Shown here piece by piece: positions 35,759 to 43,794 of a stretch of 64,000 bases of DNA. The notes below the pieces were generated by a model. That model ran no database searches. It was not told the DNA's origin and saw only the letters and a list, made by a program, of their open reading frames with translations. Numbering within the stretch: the first letter of the stretch is position 1; each line of letters opens with the position of its first letter. The position numbers and the translations under genes are program-made. The DNA comes from Catellatospora coxensis (GTDB lineage: Bacteria > Actinomycetota > Actinomycetes > Mycobacteriales > Micromonosporaceae): contig NZ_BONI01000041.1 of NCBI RefSeq assembly GCF_016862635.1, positions 17,028 through 81,027 of the forward strand. Direction: 5' to 3'.

Positions 35759-37321
35759 GTGTTTGACACCCTGAGCGACCGGCTCTCCGGCATCTTCTCC
35801 AAGCTGCGGAGCAAGGGCCGGCTCACCGACGCCGACGTGGACGCCACCGCCCGGGAGATCCGGCTGGCGCTGCTGGAGGCGGATGTCGCCCTGCCGGTGG
35901 TGAAGGCCTTCATCTTCCGGCTCAAGGAGCGGGCGCGCGGCGCGCAGGTCTCGCAGGCGCTCAACCCGGCCCAGCAGATCATCAAGATCGTGCACGAGGA
36001 GCTGGTCGCGGTCCTCGGCGGGCAGGCGCGGCGGCTCCAGTTCGCCAAGCAGCCGCCCACCGTGATCATGCTGGCCGGTCTGCAGGGTTCCGGTAAGACC
36101 ACGCTCGCGGGCAAGCTCGCCCGGTGGCTCAAGGCCCAGGGCAACCAGCCGCTGCTGGTCGCCTGCGACCTCCAGCGCCCCAACGCCGTCAACCAGCTGC
36201 AGGTGCTCGGCCAGCGCGCGGGCGTCGAGGTGTACGCGCCGGAGCCCGGCAACGGCACCGGTGACCCCGTACAGGTCGCCAAGGACTCGATCGAGCACGC
36301 GCGCCGCCACATGCGCGACATCGTGATCGTCGACACCGCCGGCCGCCTCGGCATCGACACCGAGATGATGGCGCAGGCCGCCGCGATCCGCGACGCCGTC
36401 AACCCCGACGAGGTCATCTTCGTCATCGACGCGATGGTCGGCCAGGACGCGGTGGCGACCGCGGAGGCGTTCCGCGACGGCGTCGGCATCAGCGGTGTCG
36501 TGCTCTCCAAGCTCGACGGCGACGCCCGCGGTGGCGCCGCGCTGTCCGTGCGCGAGGTCACCGGCCAGCCGATCCTGTTCGCGTCCACCGGCGAGAAGCT
36601 GGAGGACTTCGACGTCTTCCACCCCGACCGGATGGCCAGCCGCATCCTCGGCATGGGCGACGTGCTGACCCTCATCGAGCAGGCCGAGCAGGCCTTCGAC
36701 GAGGAGCAGAAGGAGAAGATGGCGGCGAAGCTGCTCGGGGGCGAGCAGTTCACGCTGGAGGACTTCCTCGACCAGCTCATCGCGGTACGCCGGATGGGTC
36801 CCATCGCGAACCTGCTGGGCATGATGCCGGGCATGGGCCAGATGAAGGACCAGCTGGCCGAGCTGGACGACAGCCACTTCGACAAGGTCACCGCGATCAT
36901 CCGCTCGATGACCCCGGGCGAGCGCAGCACGCCGAAGATCCTCAACGGTTCCCGCCGGGCCCGCATCGCCCGTGGTTCGGGTGTCACCGTCACCGACGTG
37001 AACCAGCTGCTCAACCGCTTCGAGCAGGCGCAGAAGATGATGAAGCAGATGGGCGGCATGATGGGCCTGCCCGGCGGCGGCCGCCGCAAGGCGACGAAGT
37101 CGCCGAAGAACAAGCGCAAGGGCACCAAGGGCGGCGGTGGCGGCGGCGGTCGCTTCCCGGCCGGCCTGCCCGGCATGGGCGGCATGCCGCAGCTTCCGCC
37201 GGGTATGGACCCGGCCGCCCTGGAGCAGCAGATGGGTATGGGCGGCGGCAGCCCGTTCAAGGCCCCGAAGCTCGACTTCGGCAAGCTGATGAAGGGCGAC
37301 GACAAGGACAAGGACAAGTAG
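35759..37321 (+). CDS. ffh: Signal recognition particle protein Ffh
   Basis: 520 residues. Ffh binds signal sequences and 4.5S RNA and, with FtsY, targets ribosomes to the membrane. The NG domain has GLQGSGKTTLAGKLA near 107-121, DTAGRLGID and SKLDGDARGGAALS. The methionine-rich M domain (about 325-450) shows NLLGMMPGM and the RNA-binding helix RARIARGSGV. A low-complexity Gly/Pro/Met tail (about 450-520) is common in actinobacteria. GTG 35759 fits the family start MFDTLSDRLSGIF. Confidence 0.95.
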   Translation: MFDTLSDRLSGIFSKLRSKGRLTDADVDATAREIRLALLEADVALPVVKAFIFRLKERARGAQVSQALNPAQQIIKIVHEELVAVLGGQARRLQFAKQPPTVIMLAGLQGSGKTTLAGKLARWLKAQGNQPLLVACDLQRPNAVNQLQVLGQRAGVEVYAPEPGNGTGDPVQVAKDSIEHARRHMRDIVIVDTAGRLGIDTEMMAQAAAIRDAVNPDEVIFVIDAMVGQDAVATAEAFRDGVGISGVVLSKLDGDARGGAALSVREVTGQPILFASTGEKLEDFDVFHPDRMASRILGMGDVLTLIEQAEQAFDEEQKEKMAAKLLGGEQFTLEDFLDQLIAVRRMGPIANLLGMMPGMGQMKDQLAELDDSHFDKVTAIIRSMTPGERSTPKILNGSRRARIARGSGVTVTDVNQLLNRFEQAQKMMKQMGGMMGLPGGGRRKATKSPKNKRKGTKGGGGGGGRFPAGLPGMGGMPQLPPGMDPAALEQQMGMGGGSPFKAPKLDFGKLMKGDDKDKDK

Positions 37322-37345
37322 GTCCCGTCCGCCGCACGGAGTTTT

Positions 37346-37413
37346 CGAAGATCGCCACCTCAGGGTCCGCTACCGGTCACCCCCCGACGCCGGGCCTGAG
37401 GTGGCGATCTTCG
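37346..37413. repeat. Intergenic inverted repeat, type 3
   Basis: Perfect 19-base arms (37346-37364 with 37395-37413) containing CGAAGATCGCCACCTCAG, with a 30-base loop, 25 bp after the ffh stop. It is preceded by GTTTT, as family 2 copy A is. Confidence 0.85.
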
Positions 37414-37510
37414 TCTGCATGGGATCGATGCATGCAGTCGGGGAGGCGCCGGCACAGATGCTGACTGCCATCAACTCAGCTGTGCCGACGCCCCGCGCCT
37501 GCATCCATTA

Positions 37511-37526
37511 TCGAACATGTGTTCGA
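37511..37526. promoter_or_regulatory. LexA (SOS) box without an obvious target gene
   Basis: TCGAACATGTGTTCGA matches the actinobacterial/mycobacterial SOS consensus TCGAAC-N4-GTTCGA perfectly. The neighbours are the end of ffh on the left and the end of a decayed minus-strand gene on the right, so no gene starts nearby on either strand. The gap 37414-37562 shows only short ORFs. Confidence 0.7.
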
Positions 37527-37562
37527 ACAAGCGCAAGGGATCACCCTCGATCCACTGTCGCG

Positions 37563-38108
37563 TCAGCCTCCCGGGTGACCCGTCATCGTGAGCCAGGCTT
37601 CGGATTCGTGCAGCCGGGCGGAACTGCGCGGAAGCACTGGGCCGCCTACGGGCAGCACCGCGCGTAGTCGCGCCAGCTCGACCTCGGTGCCGATGGCAGC
37701 GCGGTGCTCGGCGTAGTGCCCGCAAGCCCACGTCAGGAAGGTCTCGTCGACGTGCGCGAACGCAGCCGGGCGAGACTGCTGCTCCCGCCCGCGCCGGTCC
37801 ATGCCAGCACGACGAACAACCCGGTCACGGGGGAGGCGGGCGCGACGAACCTGCCTCCCGTCACGACGAAGCGGGCCGGGACCGGCCGCCCACGTATGAC
37901 AGCCAGCAGGTATCCGCCGATCGGCGCGAAGTTGCCGAGCAATGTCAGCCCGAGGACGGCGATCGTGAACACGCCGCCGGGGAAGGCGTTCGACCGTGAC
38001 GAGCTGGTTCACCGCCACATTGCGGCCGAGCTGCAAGGCGAACCCGGCCGGCGCGAAACCCACGATGGTGATCCGGAGCCGGGCGCACACGGTAAACGCG
38101 GTGATCAA
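37563..38108 (-). pseudogene. Decayed paralogue of the neighbouring membrane protein
   Basis: Fragments in two reading frames line up with the intact protein encoded just upstream (38154-38912). The first frame covers the N-terminus (38108 to about 37985). A second frame (about 37972-37733) contains RPVPARFVVTGGRFVAP, matching RSRPASFLVRDGGFDAP of the intact copy. The first frame resumes with FAHVDETFL and HRAAIGTEVELARLR, matching LSHVDTAFL and HRPAVGTESELRRLR. About a hundred codons of the middle, including the PH-like part, are missing at the second join. I read this as frameshift plus internal deletion. Confidence 0.7.
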
Positions 38109-38153
38109 CGTGAGCCTGGCGGGTCCGCCGAGACAGCGCGCCCATCGCGGCCG

Positions 38154-38912
38154 TTATGTGGCGACCTGGCTCTTGTCCGCCGTCGCGCAGACCTGCCGCA
38201 GGCGCCGCAACTCGGACTCGGTGCCCACAGCCGGCCGGTGCTCCGGATGGAACGTGTAATGGTGCACGGCCGCGACCAGGAACGCCGTGTCGACGTGCGA
38301 TAGGTCCACCGGCAGGTTGTGCCAGCGCACCCGGCCCGGCTGGATCTCGCGCACGTAGAAGGTCGTGTCGCCGGGCGCGGGCGGCAGCGCGTCGCCCCGG
38401 GCGACCGCGTCCCACGGCACCCGCGTGCGCCGCCATCCGCCCAGGATCAGGTGATCCGGGGTCAGCCGGACGATCGGCCCGGGGCGCAGCGCGTCGGTGA
38501 CCATCGTGCCGCCAACCAGCAGCAGCATCACGCCGAGCGGCAGCATGAGGCGGTCGGTGAGCAGCTGCCGCCCGTGGTCGCCCGACTCGGTCACCGGCAC
38601 CGCGAAGGCCAGCAGGCCGAACATGATGATCCGGCGGCCCGCGAGCGCGGACACCGGAGCGTCGAAGCCGCCGTCGCGGACCAGAAACGAGGCGGGCCGG
38701 GACCGGTGGCGATGAGCGAACCACTCGTACGCGGCGTACGGCAGCACCAGCGCGGCCAGCAGCGGCAGCAGGAAGGCGGCGAACAGGGCGTCCGGGTAGC
38801 CGAGCCGCTCGGGTCCGTACGCCTCCCAGAGGAACGGCTGGGCCTGCCGCAGCAGCACCCCTACCGCGAGCAGGCAGAGCGCGACCTGGCGGAACGGGGG
38901 CAGGGGCGACAT
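38154..38912 (-). CDS. Membrane protein of unknown function
   Basis: 252 residues, not a family I recognise. Four hydrophobic segments are predicted (about 9-25, 38-58, 86-103, 117-136). A soluble C-terminal half follows in which IVRLTPDHLILGGWRRTRVPWDAV-type strands resemble a bacterial PH-like fold; this is only an impression. The start ATG 38912 is chosen because TAGGGT stands exactly seven bases upstream on the minus strand, indicating a leaderless message. It is divergent from the amidohydrolase, with 47 bp between the starts, and a broken copy lies directly downstream. Confidence 0.75.
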   Translation of the reverse strand: MSPLPPFRQVALCLLAVGVLLRQAQPFLWEAYGPERLGYPDALFAAFLLPLLAALVLPYAAYEWFAHRHRSRPASFLVRDGGFDAPVSALAGRRIIMFGLLAFAVPVTESGDHGRQLLTDRLMLPLGVMLLLVGGTMVTDALRPGPIVRLTPDHLILGGWRRTRVPWDAVARGDALPPAPGDTTFYVREIQPGRVRWHNLPVDLSHVDTAFLVAAVHHYTFHPEHRPAVGTESELRRLRQVCATADKSQVAT

Positions 38913-38919
38913 GGCGCAC

Positions 38920-38925
38920 ACCCTA
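38920..38925 (-). promoter_or_regulatory. -10 element of a leaderless promoter (membrane protein)
   Basis: TAGGGT on the minus strand, seven bases before ATG 38912. The divergent plus-strand gene starts at 38960, so the two promoters must overlap. Confidence 0.55.
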
Positions 38926-38959
38926 ACCACCGTGATCAACCGTGTGGCACAGTGCCAGC

Positions 38960-40042
38960 ATGGCGACGGCGCTGCATGTGCGGGGCGTGGTGCTCCCCGA
39001 CGACGAGGTCCGCGATCTGTGGCTGGTCGGCGACCGGGTGTCCCTGACCCCGGTGGCCGGGGCGCGGACGATCAGCGACGGCGGCTGGGTGCTGCCGGGC
39101 CTGGTCGACGCGCACTGCCACATCGGCATCGCGCCCGGCGGGGCCCCGGTGACCAGCCTGGAGCAGGCGCGGGAGCTGGCGTACGCCGACCGGGACGCCG
39201 GGGTGCTGGCGATCCGGGACGCGGGTTCGCCGTTCCCGTACGCCCAGCTCGACGACGACCACGACGTGCCGCGACTGGCCCGCGCGGGCCGGCACGTCGC
39301 GCCGCCGCGGCGGTATCTGCCCGAGATCGGCGTCGAGGTGCCCGCCGACCAGGTGGTCGCCGAAGTGACCCGGCAGGCGGCCGCGGGCACGGGCTGGGTG
39401 AAGCTGGTCGGCGACTGGATCGACCGCGACCGCGGCGACCTCGCCCCGGCCTGGGACGAGGCGACGCTCACCGCGGCCGTGGCCGCGGCCCACGCGGCGG
39501 GGGCGCGCATCACCGCGCACTGCTTCGAGGAGTCGAGCGTCGCGACGCTGGTCCGCGCGGGCATCGACTGCGTCGAGCACGGGACGGGCCTGTCCCTCGA
39601 CTTGATCGACGAGATGGCGCGCCGGGGCACCGCCCTGGTGCCCACAATGATCAACATCGAGACGTTCGGGCACATCGCGGAGCGGGCCGAGGCGAAGTTC
39701 CCCGGGTACGCCAAACACATGCTCGCCCTGCGCGACCGCTTCCCGGGTGTCGTGTCCGCGGCGGCCGAGGCCGGGGTCCCGATCTACGTCGGCTCCGACG
39801 CGGGCGGCGGCATCGCGCACGGCCTGGCCGCGCAGGAGATGCTGCGCCTGCACGCCGCGGGCATGTCCGCGCTCGACGTGCTCGCGGCCGGCTCCTGGCG
39901 CGCCCGCGACTGGCTGGGCTTCCCCGGCCTCACCGAAGGCGGCCTGGCCGACCTCACCGTCTACGCCGAAGACCCCCGGCAGGACCTGCGCACCCTCCTC
40001 GCCCCGCAACGCATCGTCCTGCGCGGCCGCGTCGTCCGCTGA
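38960..40042 (+). CDS. Amidohydrolase-superfamily protein
   Basis: 360 residues. Metal ligands of the imidazolonepropionase / Xaa-Pro dipeptidase-like group are visible: VDAHCHIG near 49-56 (HxH), WVKLVGDW near 147-154 (Lys), ITAHCFEE (His), CVEHGTG (His) and YVGSDAGGG (Asp). This predicts hydrolysis of a C-N or C-O bond in the cytoplasm; the substrate is unknown. ATG 38960 is preferred over GTG 38942 because CACAGT lies six bases before it, a variant of the leaderless pattern. Confidence 0.87.
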   Translation: MATALHVRGVVLPDDEVRDLWLVGDRVSLTPVAGARTISDGGWVLPGLVDAHCHIGIAPGGAPVTSLEQARELAYADRDAGVLAIRDAGSPFPYAQLDDDHDVPRLARAGRHVAPPRRYLPEIGVEVPADQVVAEVTRQAAAGTGWVKLVGDWIDRDRGDLAPAWDEATLTAAVAAAHAAGARITAHCFEESSVATLVRAGIDCVEHGTGLSLDLIDEMARRGTALVPTMINIETFGHIAERAEAKFPGYAKHMLALRDRFPGVVSAAAEAGVPIYVGSDAGGGIAHGLAAQEMLRLHAAGMSALDVLAAGSWRARDWLGFPGLTEGGLADLTVYAEDPRQDLRTLLAPQRIVLRGRVVR

Positions 40043-40061
40043 CTCGGCCCACGCGGCCCGT

Positions 40062-40136
40062 GATCGTTCGAGTTGCCGGGCAGGTGTGCGTATCTTGGGT
40101 GCGCTTTCGCCCCTGTGCCTGGCAAGTCGGGCGATC
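40062..40136. repeat. Intergenic imperfect inverted repeat, type 4
   Basis: Arms 40062-40085 and 40112-40136 share GATCG, CGA, TTGCC and GGCA in register, with G-T wobbles and a few mismatches. It lies just after the amidohydrolase stop. Confidence 0.6.
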
Positions 40137-40206
40137 TTGAGCACTTCGGGCGGCGGGCGGGGTGGGACACGGGCGGGCTGGGGGGAGCGCGGGCCGGGCG
40201 GGTCAG

Positions 40207-40212
40207 TAGGAT
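40207..40212 (+). promoter_or_regulatory. -10 element before proS
   Basis: TAGGAT lies eight bases before ATG 40221, and there is no Shine-Dalgarno sequence. Confidence 0.45.
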
Positions 40213-40220
40213 GACCCGCT

Positions 40221-41630
40221 ATGGCGCGTGTGCTCACTCCCCGGGCGGAAGACTTCCCCCGCTGGTACCAGGACCTGATCTCCAAGGCTGAGCTGGCCGA
40301 CAACGGCCCGGTCCGGGGCACCATGGTCATCCGACCGACGGCGTATGCCATCTGGGAGCGGATGCAGGCCGACATGGACACCCGGATCAAGGCGGCGGGC
40401 GCGGAGAACGCGTACTTCCCGCTGTTCATCCCGGAGAGCTACCTCAAGCGCGAGGCCGAGCACGTCGAGGGCTTCTCGCCCGAGCTCGCGGTGGTCACCC
40501 ACGGCGGCGGCAAGCAGCTCGCCGAGCCGGTCGTGGTGCGCCCCACCAGCGAGACCGTCATCGGCGAGTTCATGGCCAAGTGGGTCGACTCCTACCGTGA
40601 CCTGCCGCTGCTGCTCAACCAGTGGGCCAACGTGGTCCGCTGGGAGATGCGCCCGCGGGTCTTCCTGCGCACGTCGGAGTTTCTGTGGCAGGAGGGGCAC
40701 ACCGCCCACGCCACCGAGGCCGACGCCAAGGACTACACGCTGAAGATCCACCACGAGGTGTACGAGCGCCACATGCGTGACCTGCTCGCCATCCCGGTCG
40801 TGCTGGGCCGCAAGACCAACCGCGAGCGCTTCGCGGGCGCCACCAGCACGTACACGCTGGAGGCGATGATGGGCGACGGCAAGGCGCTGCAGATGGGCAC
40901 CTCGCACGAGCTCGGCCAGAACTTCGCCAAGGCGTTCGACATCGGCTACTCCTCGCAGGCCGGCACCCGCGAGTACGCGTGGACGACCTCGTGGGGCACG
41001 TCCACCCGCATGCTCGGCGGCCTGATCATGTGCCATGGCGACGACAACGGCATGCGCATCCCGCCGGCGCTCGCGCCGGTCCAGGCGCTGGTGACCGTGG
41101 TCAAGGAGACCGACGGCTCGATCACCTCCGCCGCCCGCACGCTGGTCGAGGACCTGGCCGCGGCCGGGGTCCGGGTGAAGCTCGACGACCGGGTCGACAC
41201 CCCGTTCGGCCGCCGCGCCGTCGACGCCGAGCTGAAGGGCTACCCGATCCGGGTCGAGGTCGGCCCGCGCGACCTGGCCGAGGGCCGCGTCGTGCTGGTG
41301 CGCCGGTTCGACGGCTCGAAGACGCCGCTGCAGCTCGGCGAGGCCGTGGGCGCGGTCACCGCGGCGCTGGAGGCCGACCAGAAGGCGCTGTACGACGAGG
41401 CCCTGGCCCGTCGCGAGGCGCACACCGTCGAGGTGTCCACCCTGGACGAGGCCCTGGAAGCGGCCGGCACCGGCTGGGCCCGGGTGCCGTGGTCCGCGGT
41501 CGGCGTCGACGGCGAGGCGCTGGCCAACGAGCGCGCCGTCACGGTGCGCTGCCTGTTCCGGGCCGACGGCTCGATCCCGGCCTCGCAGGACGAGCCTGAC
41601 CTGACCGCGATCCTGGCCCGCTCGTACTGA
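40221..41630 (+). CDS. proS: Prolyl-tRNA synthetase, archaeal/eukaryotic type
   Basis: 469 residues. It charges tRNA-Pro with proline. Class II motifs are clear: RGTMVIRPTAYAIWE (motif 1 region), RWEMRPRVFLRTSEFLWQE (motif 2) near 138-156, and the motif 3 region with GTSTRMLGGLIMCHGDD near 255-271. It lacks the editing insertion of the usual bacterial ProRS of about 570 residues and ends LARSY, as the archaeal/eukaryotic type does. No second proS is visible here. It is transcribed alone, ending at a strong terminator. Confidence 0.94.
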   Translation: MARVLTPRAEDFPRWYQDLISKAELADNGPVRGTMVIRPTAYAIWERMQADMDTRIKAAGAENAYFPLFIPESYLKREAEHVEGFSPELAVVTHGGGKQLAEPVVVRPTSETVIGEFMAKWVDSYRDLPLLLNQWANVVRWEMRPRVFLRTSEFLWQEGHTAHATEADAKDYTLKIHHEVYERHMRDLLAIPVVLGRKTNRERFAGATSTYTLEAMMGDGKALQMGTSHELGQNFAKAFDIGYSSQAGTREYAWTTSWGTSTRMLGGLIMCHGDDNGMRIPPALAPVQALVTVVKETDGSITSAARTLVEDLAAAGVRVKLDDRVDTPFGRRAVDAELKGYPIRVEVGPRDLAEGRVVLVRRFDGSKTPLQLGEAVGAVTAALEADQKALYDEALARREAHTVEVSTLDEALEAAGTGWARVPWSAVGVDGEALANERAVTVRCLFRADGSIPASQDEPDLTAILARSY

Positions 41631-41641
41631 CCCGGACGACA

Positions 41642-41680
41642 CGAAAGCGGCCCCCGGTCAGGCTCCGGGGGCCGCTTTCG
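41642..41680. terminator. Bidirectional terminator after proS
   Basis: A perfect 16-bp stem (41642-41657 with 41665-41680) with loop TCAGGCT, flanked by AAA and TTT. It lies between convergent proS and the coiled-coil gene. Confidence 0.85.
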
Positions 41681-41685
41681 CCGTC

Positions 41686-42063
41686 TCACGCGGCCGGTCG
41701 CTCCGGCAGGCGCGACAGGATCACGCCAAGGGTGTCCTTGACCTGCGCCATGTCGGTCTTCAGCTCGGCGACGTCGGTTTTCAGGCCGGCGACGTCGGTC
41801 TTCAGGCCGGCGACGTCGTCGTCCAGTGTCGAGAAGCGGGCGTTCATCTCGGCGCGGGTGTCGTCCAGGTCGCGCCGCAGCCCGGTCAGGTCCGACCGGT
41901 GCTGCTGGTGGTAGACGGTGTGCCGTTCCAGCATCGCGGTGTGCTTGAGCTGCGTCTCGGCGATCTCGCCGACCTGCACGATCACCGTGGTCACATCCTC
42001 CTCGATCTTCGGGATGCGCTTGTTCTCGACGGGCCGCTGGTGCTGTTCGATGGGAATCGACAT
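41686..42063 (-). CDS. Coiled-coil protein with LKTDVA repeats
   Basis: 125 residues, no family recognised. After a polar N-terminus, heptads run from about 25 to 118. The segment near 85-108 contains AGLKTDV, AGLKTDV, AELKTDM, encoded by near-identical 21-base DNA units, so it may change length by slippage. No membrane segment or signal peptide. ATG 42063 is preceded by AGGAGGA. It is convergent with proS. Confidence 0.75.
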   Translation of the reverse strand: MSIPIEQHQRPVENKRIPKIEEDVTTVIVQVGEIAETQLKHTAMLERHTVYHQQHRSDLTGLRRDLDDTRAEMNARFSTLDDDVAGLKTDVAGLKTDVAELKTDMAQVKDTLGVILSRLPERPAA

Positions 42064-42249
42064 TCCCTGTCCTCCTGAGCGTGTTGCGGAACGGGACTAC
42101 TCAGGAGCGGCCCCCACTCCCATCCGGTCCGGTAGTCCGGTGGTGAGCCGCCCATTTCCGCCCTCCCATGGCGGCCGGGGGTCTTGCGGTGGTGCTGTGG
42201 CGTCGGGACGACTCTAGTGTCATACGACTTGGTCAATCAAGTTCTTCGC

Positions 42250-42255
42250 TAGGGT
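42250..42255 (+). promoter_or_regulatory. -10 element of a leaderless promoter (first DUF402 gene)
   Basis: TAGGGT lies six bases before ATG 42262. The gap 42064-42261 contains nothing else I can identify apart from the coiled-coil gene's own upstream region. Confidence 0.5.
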
Positions 42256-42261
42256 TGGCAC

Positions 42262-42915
42262 ATGCGTTTCGAACCCGGACGGGTGATCCTGCACCGCCAC
42301 TTCCACGGCCACCGGATCGGCCTGCTCAAGACCGCCGTGGTCGCCGCCGACGACGAGCAGGGCCTGCTGCTGTGGGTGCCCCGCGGGGCTCCGATGCTGG
42401 ACCGCCTCGCCGTCGACCGGCGCGGCCTGCGGGCCATGCCGTTCTCGGAGTGGATCGAGACGGAGACGAAGCTCTGGGAGGTCACCTGGTCGGGGCCGAG
42501 CCTGCTCAAGTGGCTGCCCCGCGACGAGGACCACTCGGTGTGGTTCTTCCGTGACGAGGATGGCCGCTTCACCCGGTGGTACGTCAACCTGGAGGAGTCC
42601 GGGCAGCGCTGGGACGACGGCGATGTGGCCGGGGTCGACATCGTGGACCAGGACCTCGACATCGTGGTGACCCCGGACCGGTCCTGGCGCTGGAAGGACG
42701 AGGAGGAGTTCACCGAGCGCCTGGCGTACCCGCAGCACTACTGGGTGGCCGACGGCGAGGCGGTGCGGGCCGAGGGCGAGCGGGTGGTCAAGCTGATCGA
42801 GGCGGGCACGTTCCCGTTCGACGGCACCTGGTGCGACTTCCAGCCCGACCCGGCCTGGACGGTGCCCGCCGAGGTCCCGGCCGGCTGGGACCGCCCCCGC
42901 GTCCACCGCCCCTGA
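42262..42915 (+). CDS. DUF402-domain protein (copy 1)
   Basis: 217 residues. The DUF402 fold is shared by nucleoside-diphosphate phosphatases (NtdP) and the fosfomycin-pathway enzyme FomD, which cleaves a cytidylyl phosphonate. Conserved segments are VWFFRDEDGRFTRWYVNLEE near 93-112 and DQDLDIVVTPDRSWRWKDE near 129-147, holding the acidic metal ligands. No biosynthetic cluster is visible, so the substrate is unknown. The next gene, 89 bp downstream, is a paralogue. Confidence 0.85.
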   Translation: MRFEPGRVILHRHFHGHRIGLLKTAVVAADDEQGLLLWVPRGAPMLDRLAVDRRGLRAMPFSEWIETETKLWEVTWSGPSLLKWLPRDEDHSVWFFRDEDGRFTRWYVNLEESGQRWDDGDVAGVDIVDQDLDIVVTPDRSWRWKDEEEFTERLAYPQHYWVADGEAVRAEGERVVKLIEAGTFPFDGTWCDFQPDPAWTVPAEVPAGWDRPRVHRP

Positions 42916-42951
42916 CCGCCCCGGCTGACCGCCCCGCCTGACCGCCCTGCC
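42912..42951. repeat. 13-bp triple repeat between DUF402 genes
   Basis: Three adjacent units of TGACCGCCCCGGC with small changes, starting at the stop codon of copy 1. Confidence 0.6.
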
Positions 42952-42990
42952 CGGACCGTCCGTGGGGCGGCAGGGGAGTGGGCGGGTCGG

Positions 42991-42996
42991 TAGGGT
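42991..42996 (+). promoter_or_regulatory. -10 element before the second DUF402 gene
   Basis: TAGGGT lies eight bases before ATG 43005, so the second copy is likely transcribed on its own as well. Confidence 0.45.
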
Positions 42997-43004
42997 CGCG
43001 GGGC

Positions 43005-43673
43005 ATGTACTTCGAGACGGGGCAGACCGTGCTGCGGCGGTGCTGGCGCGGCGGGCGGATCACGTTTCTGCAGGCCACCACGGTCGTCGAGGACCGGCCG
43101 GGCGGGCTGCTGCTGTGGCTGCCGGCGGGCACGACGTACTGGCGGATCCTGACCGAGGACGGCCGCAGCCACCACGACGGCACGCTCGACGAGCTGGGGC
43201 CGGACGCCGTCCTGCGGCCGCTGACCTGGGCCGGCAACGATCTGCTGATGTGGCAGCGGCCGGGGGAGCCATGGTCGGTGTGGTGGTTCTTCCCGGGCGG
43301 TGAGTTCAGCAGCTGGTACGGCAACCTCGAGGAGCCCTTCGTCCGCTGGCGCGACGGCGGCGTGTGCGGCGTCGACTTCGCCGACAACGCGCTCGACGTG
43401 CTGGTGGAGCCGGACCTGAGCTGGCGCTGGAAGGACGAGGGAGAGCTGGCCGCCAAGACCGGCCATGCGGAGTACTGGGACGAGGCGGGCGCGGCGCGCA
43501 TCCGGGCTGACGGGGCGCGGCTGATCGAGCTGGCCGAGGCGGGGGCGTTCCCGTTCGACGGGACCTGGTGTGATTTCCGTCCCGATCCGGCCTGGCCCGT
43601 GCCGCGACGCACAGCGGGTTGGGACCGCCCGCGCGCGATCCGTCCGGTTCCGTCTGGCACAATGGCTAGCTGA
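43005..43673 (+). CDS. DUF402-domain protein (copy 2)
   Basis: 222 residues, paralogous to copy 1 throughout: [20 protein letters not shown] near 89-108, [20 protein letters not shown] near 126-145, and the shared C-terminal [16 protein letters not shown]. The start ATG 43005 follows the leaderless pattern; the ORF extends to 42978, but that would cover the promoter. Its 3' end contains a possible promoter for rpsP (around 43658). Confidence 0.85.
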   Translation: MYFETGQTVLRRCWRGGRITFLQATTVVEDRPGGLLLWLPAGTTYWRILTEDGRSHHDGTLDELGPDAVLRPLTWAGNDLLMWQRPGEPWSVWWFFPGGEFSSWYGNLEEPFVRWRDGGVCGVDFADNALDVLVEPDLSWRWKDEGELAAKTGHAEYWDEAGAARIRADGARLIELAEAGAFPFDGTWCDFRPDPAWPVPRRTAGWDRPRAIRPVPSGTMAS

Positions 43674-43794
43674 TATTCGGTGCGTTTCCGGCTGCCCTCT
43701 AACTTCCGGGGCGCGGCGATGTCTCGAGCAACGGAGCCCGGCAACCCCACGCAGGGCGATGGCGCTCACCTCAATCCCACAGGAGTGTAAAACC

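Noticed and set aside
37401..37667. An 88-residue plus-strand ORF spanning the LexA box as the SOS target gene
   Set aside because: The box lies inside the frame, not before it, and the translation shows no family likeness or ribosome-binding site.
37704..38303. A 199-residue plus-strand ORF opposite the decayed and intact membrane-protein genes
   Set aside because: The minus-strand fragments align with each other in order; the plus-strand translation has no support.
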